From: JABDIP01 sp965250245
Lineage (GTDB): Bacteria > Pseudomonadota > Alphaproteobacteria > DSM-16000 > Inquilinaceae
NCBI GenBank assembly: GCA_965250245.1
Contig: OZ252296.1
Coordinates: 3,720,001-3,784,000 of the forward strand
Direction: 5' to 3'
Length of the DNA stretch: 64,000 bases
Shown: positions 43,901-55,900 of the stretch, piece by piece
Layout: every line of letters starts with the position of its first letter
Numbering within the stretch: the first letter of the stretch is position 1
Position numbers and translations under genes: made by a program
Notes under the pieces: generated by a model
Seen by the model: the letters and a program-made list of their open reading frames with translations, nothing else
What the model was told of the DNA's origin: nothing
Databases searched by the model: none

Positions 43901-46900
43901 CACACCATCGAGGTCACGGCAACCTCCACCGACGGCTCGACGTCCGCGCAGAGCTTCACCATCGGCGTCACCGACGACACCTCGGAGTTCTCGGTAACGG
44001 CCGTCACCGACACCGATGCCGCCACCAACCAGGTGGCCGAGAACGCCACCGGCGGCACCGTCGTTGGCATCACAGCCTTCGCCAGTGACGCCGACGGAAG
44101 CGACACGGTCAGCTACTCGCTGAGCTCCAACCCGGGCAACCTGTTCCAGATCGATCCGGCCACCGGCGTCGTCACTGTGGCTCCGGGCGCGACCATCGAT
44201 TTCGAGACCGCCACCAGCCACACCATCGAGGTCACGGCCACCTCGACCGATGGCTCGACCTCGGCGCAGAGCTTCACCATCGGGGTGACGGATGTCAGCG
44301 AGTCGGGCGTCGGCATCATCACGGATGTCGATGCCACGGCCGACCAGGTTGCCGAGAATGCCACCGCGGGTACGGTGGTTGGCATCACGGCGTTTGCCAC
44401 GGATCCGGATGCCTCCGACACCGTCAGCTACAGCCTGAGTTCCAATCCAGGCAATCTGTTCCAGATCGATCCGGCCACCGGCGTCGTCACCGTCGCGCCG
44501 GGCGCCACCATCGACTTCGAGACCGCCACCAGTCACACCATCGAGGTCACGGCCACCTCGACCGACGGCTCGACTTCAGCACAGAGCTTCACCATCGGCG
44601 TCACCGACGACACCACGGAGTTCTCGGTCACAGCAGTCACCGACACCGACGCCGCCACCAACCAAGTCGCGGAGAACGCTACCGGCGGCACCGTCGTCGG
44701 CATCACCGCCTTCGCCTCGGATGCCGATGGTTCGGACTCCGTCGGCTACAGCCTGAGCTCCAACCCTGGGAACCTGTTCCAGATCGATCCGGCCACCGGT
44801 GTCGTCACAGTCGCGCCCGGTGCGACCATCGACTTCGAGACCGCTACCAGCCACACCATCGAGGTGACCGCCACCTCCACCGACGGCTCGACCTCGGCCC
44901 AGAGCTTCACCATCGGCGTCACCGACGACACCTCCGAGTTCTCGGTCACGGCAGTCACCGACACCGATGCCGCCACCAACCAGGTGGCAGAGAACGCCAC
45001 CGGCGGCACCGTCGTCGGCATCACGGCGTTTGCTTCGGATGCGGATGGCAGCGACACTGTCAGCTATAGCCTGAGCTCGAACCCGGGCAACCTGTTCCAG
45101 ATCGACCCAGCCACCGGTGTGGTGACCGTCGCGCCCGGCGCCACCATCGACTTCGAGACGGCCACCAGCCACACCATCGAGGTCACAGCCACCTCGACCG
45201 ACGGCTCGACCTCGGCACAGAGCTTCACCATCGGTGTCACCGATGACACCTCGGAGTTCTCCGTCTCCGCGGTCACCGACACCGATGCCGCCACCAATGA
45301 GGTGGCCGAGAATGCGACCGGCGGCACCGTCGTCGGCATCACCGCATTCGCCAGTGACGCCGACGGCTCCGACACGGTCAGCTACTCGCTGAGCAGCAAC
45401 CCGGGCAACCTGTTCCAGATCGACCCAGCCACCGGCGTCGTCACCGTCGCGCCGGGTGCGACCATCAACTTCGAGACCGCCACCAGCCACACCATCGAGG
45501 TCACCGCCGCCTCCACCGATGGCTCCACCTCGGCCCAGAGCTTCACCATCGGTGTCACAGACGACACCTCCGAGTTCTCGGTCACGGCCGTCACAGACAC
45601 CGACGCCGCCACCAACCAGGTGGCCGAGAACGCCACCGGCGGTACCGTCGTCGGCATCACCGCATTCGCGTCGGATTCCGATGGTTCGGACAGCGTCAGC
45701 TACTCATTGTCCAGCAACCCGGGCAACCTGTTCCAGATCGACCCGGCCACCGGTGTCGTCACCGTCGCCCCGGGCGCCACCATCGACTTCGAGACCGCCA
45801 CCAGCCACACCATCGAGGTGACGGCAACCTCGACCGACGGATCCACCTCGGCCCAGAGCTTCACCATCGGCGTCACAGACGACACCACGGAGTTCTCCGT
45901 CTCCGCCGTCACCGACACCGATGCCGCCACCAACCAGTTGGCCGAGAACGCCACCGGCGGCACCGTTGTCGGCATCACCGCCTTCGCCAGCGACGCCGAC
46001 GGCTCCGACACCGTCAGCTACTCGCTGAGCTCCAACCCGGGCAACCTGTTCCAGATCGATCCGGCCACCGGTGTGGTGACCGTCGCGCCGGGTGCGACCA
46101 TCGACTTCGAGACCGCCACCAGCCACACCATCGAGGTCACGGCAACCTCGACCGACGGCTCGACCTCGGCACAGAGCTTCACCATCGGGGTCACAGACGA
46201 CACCTCCGAGTTCTCCGTCACGGCAGTCACCGACACCGATGCCGCCTCCAACCAGGTCGCCGAGAACGCCACCGGCGGCACCGTCGTCGGCATCACCGCC
46301 TTCGCCTCGGATGCCGATGGTTCGGACACCGTCAGCTACAGCCTGAGCTCCAACCCAGGCAATCTGTTCCAGATCGACCCGGCCACCGGTGTGGTCACCG
46401 TCGCGCCGGGTGCGACCATCGACTTCGAGACCGCCACCAGCCACACCATCGAGGTGACGGCAACCTCAACGGACGGTTCGACGTCGGCACAGAGCTTCAC
46501 CATCGGCGTCACCGACGACACCTCCGAGTTCTCCGTCTCCGCCGTCACCGACACCGATGCCGCTACCAACCAGGTGGCCGAGAATGCGACTGGCGGCACC
46601 GTCGTCGGCATCACCGCGTTTGCATCGGATGCGGACGGCTCGGACACCGTCAGCTACTCGCTGAGCTCCAACCCGGGCAACCTGTTCCAGATCGACCCGG
46701 CCACCGGTGTCGTCACCGTCGCGCCGGGCGCCACCATCGACTTCGAGACCGCCACCAGCCACACCATCGAGGTCACCGCCTCCTCGACCGACGGCTCGAC
46801 ATCGGCACAGAGCTTCACCATCGGTGTCACAGACGACACCTCGGAGTTCTCTGTCTCCGCCGTTACCGACACCGATGCCGCCGCCAATCAGGTGGCAGAG

Positions 46901-49900
46901 AACGCCACCGGCGGCACCGTCGTTGGCATCACAGCCTTCGCCAGTGACGCCGACGGAAGCGACACGGTCAGCTACTCGCTGAGCTCCAACCCGGGCAACC
47001 TGTTCCAGATCGACCCGGCGACCGGCGTCGTCACCGTCGCCCCTGGCGCCACCATCGACTTCGAGACCGCCACCAGCCACACCATCGAGGTCACGGCAAC
47101 CTCGACCGATGGATCGACCTCGGCACAGAGCTTCACCATCGGTGTCACCGACGACACTTCGGAGTTCTCCGTCTCCGCCGTCACCGACACCGATGCCGCC
47201 ACCAACCAGGTGGCCGAGAATGCCGCCGGCGGCACCGTCGTCGGCATCACCGCCTTCGCCAGCGACGCTGACGGCTCTGATACCGTCAGCTACTCGCTGA
47301 GCTCGAACCCGGGCAACCTGTTCCAGATCGATCCCGCCACCGGCGTCGTCACCGTCGCGCCTGGCGCCACCATCGACTTCGAGACCGCGACGAGCCACAC
47401 CATCGAGGTCACGGCCACCTCGACCGACGGCTCGACCTCGGCCCAGAGCTTCACCATCGGGGTCACCGACGACACCTCCGAGTTCTCGGTCACGGCAGTC
47501 AGCGACACCGATGCCGCCACCAACCAGGTCGCCGAGAACGCCACCAGCGGAACCGTCGTCGGCATCACGGCGTTTGCATCGGATGCCGATGGTTCGGATA
47601 CCGTCAGCTACAGCCTGAGCTCCAACCCCGGGAACCTGTTCCAGATCGACCCGGCTACCGGCGTCGTCACCGTCGCCCCAGGCGCCACCATCGACTTCGA
47701 GACCGCCACCAGTCACACCATCGAAGTGACGGCCACGTCGACCGACGGCTCGACGTCGGCACAGAGCTTCACCATCGGCGTCACCGACGACACCTCCGAG
47801 TTCTCGGTCACGGCAGTCACCGACACCGACGCCGCAACCAATCAGGTGGCAGAGAATGCCACCGGCGGCACCGTCGTCGGCATCACCGCCTTCGCCTCGG
47901 ATGCCGATGGTTCGGACACGGTCAGCTACTCGTTGTCCAACAACCCGGGCAACCTGTTCCAGATCGATCCGGCCACTGGCGTCGTCACCGTGGCCCCTGG
48001 TGCGACCATCGACTTCGAGACCGCCACCAGCCACACCATCGAGGTGACCGCCACCTCGACCGACGGCTCGACCTCGGCACAGAGCTTCACCATCGGGGTG
48101 ACGGACGACACTTCGGAGTTCTCCGTCACGGCTGTCACCGACACCGATGCCGCCACCAACCAGGTTGCAGAGAACGCCACCGGCGGTACCGTCGTCGGCA
48201 TCACCGCCTTCGCCAGCGACGCCGACGGCTCGGACACGGTCAGCTACTCCCTGAGCTCGAACCCGGGCAACCTATTCCAGATCGACCCCGCCACCGGCGT
48301 CGTCACCGTCGCCCCCGGTGCGACCATCGACTTCGAGACCGCCACCAGCCACACCATCGAGGTCACGGCAACCTCGACCGACGGCTCCACCTCGGCTCAG
48401 AGCTTCACCATCGGTGTCACTGACGACACCTCGGAGTTCTCCGTCTCCGCAGTCGCCGACACCAATGCCGCCACCAACCAGGTGGCAGAGAACGCCACCG
48501 GCGGCACCGTCGTCGGTATCACCGCCTTCGCCAGCGACGCGGATGGCAGCGACACGGTCAGCTACTCGTTGTCCAGCAACCCGGGCAACCTGTTCCAGAT
48601 CGACCCGGCCACCGGTGTCGTCACCGTCGCGCCGGGTGCGACCATCGACTTCGAGACCGCCACCAGCCACACCATCGAGGTCACGGCAACCTCCACCGAC
48701 GGCTCGACTTCGGCCCAGAGCTTCACCATCGATGTCACTGACGATACCTCGGAGTTCTCGGTCACGGCAGTCACCGACACCGACGCCGCAACCAATCAGG
48801 TCGCCGAGAACGCCACCGGCGGTACCGTCGTCGGCATCACCGCCTTCGCCAGCGACGCCGACGGCTCCGACACCGTCAGCTACAGCCTGAGCTCGAACCC
48901 GGGCAACCTGTTCCAGATCGACCCGGCTACCGGCGTCGTCACCGTCGCCCCGGGTGCGACCATCGACTTCGAGACCGCCACCAGCCACACCATCGAGGTC
49001 ACCGCCACCTCCACCGACGGCTCGACGTCAGCACAGAGCTTCACCATCGGGGTCACCGACGACACCTCGGAGTTCTCGGTAACGGCAGTCACCGACACCG
49101 ATGCCGCCGCCAACCAGGTGGCCGAGAACGCCACCGGCGGCACCGTCGTCGGCATCACCGCCTTCGCCAGCGACGCGGATGGCTCCGACACGGTCAGCTA
49201 CTCGCTGAGCTCGAACCCGGGCAATCTGTTCCAGATCGATCCGGCCACCGGTGTCGTCACCGTCGCCCCCGGTGCCACCATCGACTTCGAGACCGCCACC
49301 AGTCACACCATCGAGGTCACGGCGACGAGCACCGACGGCTCGACCTCGGCACAGAGCTTCACCATCGGTGTCACCGACGACACCTCGGAGTTCTCCGTCT
49401 CCGCGGTCACAGACACCGATGCCGCCGCCAATCAGGTGGCCGAGAACGCTACCGGCGGCACTGTCGTCGGCATCACGGCGTTTGCCAGCGACGCCGACGG
49501 CTCTGACACCGTCAGCTACTCGCTGAGTTCCAACCCGGGCAACCTGTTCCAGATCGACCCGGCCACCGGCGTCGTCACCGTCGCCCCCGGCGCCACCATC
49601 GACTTCGAGACCGCGACCAGCCACACCATCGAAGTCACGGCAACCTCCACCGACGGCTCGACTTCCGCACAGAGCTTCACCATCGGGGTCACCGACGACA
49701 CCTCGGAGTTCTCGGTCACGGCAGTCACCGACACCGACGCCGCAACCAACCAGGTGGCCGAGAACGCCACGGGCGGCACTGTTGTCGGCATCACCGCCTT
49801 CGCCAGCGACGCCGATGGTTCGGACACCGTCAGCTACTCGTTGAGCTCCAACCCGGGCAACCTGTTCCAGATCGATCCGGCCACCGGCGTCGTCACCGTC

Positions 49901-52900
49901 GCGCCGGGTGCCACCATCGACTTCGAGACCGCCACCAGCCACACCATCGAGGTCACCGCCACCTCCACCGATGGCTCGACCTCGGCACAGAGCTTCACCA
50001 TCGGCGTCACCGACGACACCTCCGAGTTCTCCGTCTCCGCCGTTACCGACACCGATGCTGCCACCAACCAGGTGGCAGAGAACGCAGGCGGCGGAACCGT
50101 CGTCGGCATCACGGCGTTTGCGTCGGATGCCGATGGTAGTGACACGGTCAGCTACTCGCTGAGCTCCAACCCGGGCAATCTGTTCCAGATCGACCCGGCC
50201 ACCGGGGTCGTCACCGTCGCGCCAGGCGCCACCATCGACTTCGAGACCGCCACCAGTCACACCATCGAGGTCACCGCCACCTCCACCGACGGATCCACCT
50301 CGGCACAGAGCTTCACCATTGGTGTCACAGACGACACCTCCGAGTTCTCCGTCACGGCAGTCACCGACACCGACGCCGCAACCAACCAGGTCGCCGAGAA
50401 CGCCACCGGCGGCACCGTCGTCGGCATCACCGCTTTCGCCAGTGATGCGGACGGCTCCGACACGGTCAGCTACTCGCTGAGCTCCAACCCTGGGAACCTG
50501 TTCCAGATCGATCCGGCCACCGGCGTCGTCACTGTGGCTCCGGGCGCCACCATCGATTTCGAGACCGCCACCAGCCACACCATCGAGGTCACCGCCACTT
50601 CGACGGACGGATCCACCTCGGCACAGAGCTTCACCATCGGGGTCACCGATGACACCTCGGAGTTCTCGGTAACGGCAGTCACCGACACCGATGCCGCCAC
50701 CAACCAGGTCGCCGAGAACGCCACCGGCGGCACCGTGGTCGGCATCACGGCGTTTGCATCGGACGCCGACGGCTCCGACACCGTCAGCTACTCGTTGTCC
50801 AGCAACCCAGGCAATCTGTTCCAGATCGACCCGGCCACCGGTGTCGTCACCGTCGCCCCGGGTGCGACCATCGACTTCGAGACCGCCACCAGCCACACCA
50901 TCGAGGTCACGGCGACCTCGACTGACGGCTCGACCTCCGCGCAGAGCTTCACCATCGGGGTCACGGACGACACGTCGGAGTTCTCGGTGACGGCTGTGAC
51001 GGACACCGATGCCGCCACCAACCAGGTGGCCGAGAACGCCACCGGCGGCACCGTCGTCGGCATCACGGCATTTGCATCGGATGCCGATGGTTCGGACACC
51101 GTCAGCTACAGCCTGAGCAGCAACCCGGGCAACCTGTTCCAGATCGATCCGGCTACCGGCGTCGTCACCGTCGCGCCTGGCGCCACCATCGACTTCGAGA
51201 CCGCCACCAGTCATACCATCGAGGTCACCGCCACTTCGACGGACGGATCCACCTCGGCACAGAGCTTCACCATCGGTGTCACCGACGACACCTCCGAGTT
51301 CTCCGTCTCCGCCGTTACCGACACCGATGCTGCCACCAACCAGGTGGCAGAGAACGCAGGCGGCGGAACCGTCGTCGGCATCACGGCGTTTGCGTCGGAT
51401 GCCGATGGTAGTGACACGGTCAGCTACTCGCTGAGCTCGAACCCGGGCAACCTGTTCCAGATCGACCCGGCGACCGGCGTCGTCACCGTCGCGCCGGGTG
51501 CGACCATCGACTTCGAGATCGCGACCAGCCACACCATCGAAGTCACGGCCACCTCCACCGACGGCTCGACCTCGGCCCAGAGCTTCACCATCGGCGTCAC
51601 CGACGATACCTCGGAGTTCTCCGTCTCCGCGGTCACCGACACCGATGCCGCCACCAACCAGGTTGCCGAGAATGCCACTGGCGGCACCGTTGTGGGCATC
51701 ACCGCCTTCGCCAGCGACGCCGACGGCTCCGACACGGTCAGCTACTCGCTGAGCTCCAACCCGGGCAATCTGTTCCAGATCGATCCGGCCACCGGTGTCG
51801 TCACCGTCGCCCCCGGTGCCACCATCGACTTCGAGACCGCCACCAGTCACACCATCGAGGTCACGGCGACGAGCACCGACGGCTCGACCTCGGCACAGAG
51901 CTTCACCATCGGTGTCACCGACGACACCTCGGAGTTCTCCGTCTCCGCGGTCACAGACACCGATGCCGCCGCCAATCAGGTGGCCGAGAACGCTACCGGC
52001 GGCACTGTCGTCGGCATCACGGCGTTTGCCAGCGACGCCGACGGCTCTGACACCGTCAGCTACTCGCTGAGTTCCAACCCGGGCAACCTGTTCCAGATCG
52101 ACCCGGCCACCGGTGTCGTCACCGTGGCGCCAGGTGCGACCATCGACTTCGAGACCGCCACCAGCCACACCATCGAGGTCACGGCCACATCGACGGACGG
52201 CTCGACCTCGGCCCAGAGCTTCACCATCGGTGTCACGGACGACACCTCGGAGTTCTCGGTCACGGCGGTCACCGACACCGATGCCGCCACCAACCAGGTG
52301 GCCGAGAATGCGACCGGCGGCACCGTCGTCGGCATCACCGCCTTCGCCAGTGACGCCGACGGAAGCGACACGGTCAGCTACTCGCTGAGCTCGAACCCGG
52401 GCAATCTGTTCCAAATCGACCCGGCCACCGGTGTGGTGACTGTCGCCCCGGGTGCGACCATCGACTTTGAGACCGCCACCAGCCACACCATCGAGGTGAC
52501 GGCCACCTCCACCGACGGCTCCACCTCGGCGCAGAACTTCACGATCGACGTGACCAACGTCAATGAGGCGCCGACGGATATCACCTTTGGGACGTCCGTC
52601 GCCGAGAATGCGGCGAATGGGACGCCGGTGGACATCGCGGTGGCGGTGGATCCGGATGCGGGCGACTCGCACACCTATTCGCTGACTGACGATGCCGGCG
52701 GACGGTTCACGATCGACACCAACACCGGCCAGGTGACCGTCGCCAATGGCGCGCTGCTCGATTTCGAGAGCGCCACCAGCCACGACATCACCATCCGGAC
52801 CACGGACAGCGGCGGGCTGACCTATACCGAGACCTTCACGATCAACGTGACGGATCTGAACGAGGCGCCCACCTTCACCATCACGCCGGCGACCGGCGAT

Positions 52901-55900
52901 GAGGACACCGCCATTCCGCTGTCGATCACCATCGGCGATCTGGAGCCGGGGGCGACCCAGTCCGTGGTCATCGGCAACGTGCCCACGGGCGCCACGCTGT
53001 CGGCCGGCACAGACAATCTCGACGGCACCTGGACGCTGACACCGGGCGAGCTGACCGGCCTGACGATCACCCCGCCGCTGCACAGCGACGCCGACTTCAC
53101 CCTGACCGTCACCGGCTATTCCGACGACGGCAGCACGGTCGTCTCCTCGACGCCGGAGAACCTGGTCGTCACCGTCGACCCGGTGGCCGACGCCCCGAAC
53201 CTGACGGTCACCGGCACCGCTACCGGCACCGAGGATGGCTCGCAGCACGTGACGTTCCCGTCCTCGATCACCGACATCGAGGGCAACCCGAACTTCTCGC
53301 TGACCGTCGGCAACGTCCCGACCGGCGCCACGCTGTCCGCCGGCACCGACAATGGCGACGGCACCTGGACCCTGGGCGCGGGTGACCTGACCGACCTGAT
53401 CATCACCCCGCCGGCCGGCGACGACACCAACTTCACGCTGTCCCTCGACGCGACGGCGGACGTCAGCAGCACGCCGATCAACGAGACCTTCGACGTTGGC
53501 GCCGGCGCCTTCACCTATGCCGACGACACCTTCCGGTCCACCTCCGCGCCGGCCTACGCCAGCGGCAATGCGGGCGCCGGGCTGGGCGAGACCGGCGGCG
53601 GTCTGCAGGTGCAGCTTGGCGGCATCGACGACGTCGACATATTCGGCATGTCGGGCGGCTGGCAGACCACGATCAACGTGACCGACACCTCAACCGGCAC
53701 GCTGACCTTCCGTTACAACATGACCCAGGCCGCGAACTACGAGAGCGACGAGTTCTCCCAGGTCCTGGTCAGCGTCGACGGCACGCTGTTCGGCTCCGGC
53801 GGAAACGACTACGTCGCCCAGATCACCGGCAACGGCAATGGCGGGCCCGCCCAGTCGACCGGTTGGCAGACCTTCACCGTCGATATCGGCACGCTGGCGC
53901 CGGGCAACCACACCATCACGCTCGGCGGCTACAACAACAAGAAGACCTTCAACGACGAGTCGATCGACATCCGCTTCGACGACGTGCAACTCACCACCAC
54001 CAGCACGCCGACGGTCAGTGAGACCTTCGACGTCGATCCGGGCTTCGTCGACCTTGCGATCTCCTCGTCGCTGGTGGACACGGACGGTTCGGAATCGCTG
54101 TCGATCGTGATCGGCGGCGTGCCGACCGGCGCCTCGCTGTCGGCGGGCACCGACAATGGCGACGGCACCTGGACCCTCACCCAGGCGGAGCTGTCCGGCC
54201 TGACTCTGGTGCCGCCGACGGATTATGTGGGCACCTTCCAGCTGACCGTCACCGCGACGGCCACCGATGGCACCGATACGGCCGACACCGTCGACTATAT
54301 CGACGTCACGATCGACTGGCCGGTCAACGCCGCGCCGACCGATCTGGATGTCTCGAACACAAATGTGGACGAGAACGCGGCCAACGGCACCGTCGTCGGC
54401 ACCGCGACGGCGACCGACCCGAACGGCGGCGATACGTTCACCTTCTCGTTGACCGACGATGCCGGCGGCCGCTTCGCCATCGACACCAACACCGGCGAGA
54501 TTACGGTCGCAAACGGCAGCCTGCTCGACTACGAGACGAGCACCAGCCACAACGTCACCATCGAGGTCACCGATTCCGGCGGCAACACCTATACCGAGGT
54601 CTTTGCGATCGACCTCAACGATCTCAACGAGTTTGCCCCGACGGACATGACCCTCGACGGCAACAGCATCTCGATCAACGAGGGCGGCGGCAACGCCCAC
54701 TACCTCATCGCCGATGACGGCGGCGCGGTGTTCGGCGGGCTGACGACCCTTACAATCGAGACGCAGTTCTCGGTATCCACGGAAGGCGCCACCTTCACGC
54801 CGCTGTTCTCCTATGCCGTGCCGGGCGACACCACCACGGCGAACGAGCTGGTCATGGGCGGCGGCCCGGGCTTCCTGGGCGGCGATCTGGGCATCTGGAT
54901 CAAGGGTACGGCGGTCGATACCGGCATTCCGCGCTCAACCGTGTTCGACGGCCAGGAGCACCAGATCTCGGTGACCTGGGACAGCGCAACCGGCACGGTC
55001 GAGATGTATGTCGATGGCGAGCTGCTGTTCACCACGACGGGCGTCGAAACGGGCCAGACCATCTCCGGTGGCGGCACGCTGATCCTCGGCCAGGAGCAGG
55101 ATTCGCCCGGCGGCGGGTTCGACTCCAACCAGGCCTTCGCGGGCACATACGGCGATTTCCGCGTGTTCGACGACGTTCGCACGGCCGCGGAGATCAGCGA
55201 CAACGCGCTGTCGGATATCGACCCGGCGAGCGGCGGCCTGGTCGCCGATTGGCGGATGAACGACCTGAATGGCGGCGTGTCCACGAACAGCGTTTCCGGC
55301 AACAATCTGACGGTGGCGACGGCCACCGGCGGCGGCTTCACCGCCGGCACCGCGCCGACGCTGATCGCACCGGAGATCTCCGAGGCGGCGGCGAACGGCA
55401 CGGTCGTCGGGACCCTGAGCACCACCGATGCCGATGCCGGCGACACCCACACCTATTCGCTGACCGATGATGCCGGCGGGCGGTTCGCGGTGAATGCGAC
55501 CACCGGCGAGATTACGGTCGCCGACGAGGCCGCGATCGACTACGAGAGCGCGACCAGCCACACCATCACCGTCCAGGTCACCGACAGCGGTGGTCTCACC
55601 TACAGCGAGAACTTCACCATCAATGTCGGCGACGTCAGTGATCCGGCGCAGACCCTGAACGGCACCGGCGGCGCCGATACGCTGCAGGGCGGTCTCGGGA
55701 TCGACACGATCAGCGGCTTCGGCGGCGCCGATACGCTGATCGGCGGTGCCGGCAACGACCAGCTAACCGGCGGCTCCGGCGACGATATCCTGATCGGCGG
55801 GATCGGCAACGACACGATGTTCGGCGGCGACAACAACGACACGCTGCGCGGCGGCACCGGCGACGACGTGGCCCATGGCGAGGCCGGGGACGACACCTAC

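Larger units (their letters stand above)
38891..52558 (+). repeat. 43-unit, 318-bp in-frame tandem repeat array
   Basis: The array contains 41 units of 318 bases and two of 315 bases (units 8 and 18, at 41117-41431 and 44294-44608), exactly 13,668 bases. Each unit begins DTSEFSVTAVTDTDAATNQ or a variant (SVSAVTD); the two shorter units begin VSESGVGIITDVDATADQ. Every unit contains VAENATGG, DADGSDTVSY, FQIDPATGVVTV and IDFETATSHTIEV. Protein identity between units is almost complete, while synonymous changes are scattered among them. Confidence 0.97.

Noticed and set aside
38891..52558. CRISPR-like appearance of a long regular repeat array
   Set aside because: Units are 318 bases with no unique spacers, the whole array is one reading frame, and no cas genes are present.
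39860..53248. Very long minus-strand open frames (up to about 1,400 codons) opposite the giant gene
   Set aside because: They repeat with the same 318-base period and are the antisense of a GC-rich in-frame repeat. They have no start signals and give low-complexity Gly/Asp/Val/Arg-rich protein.
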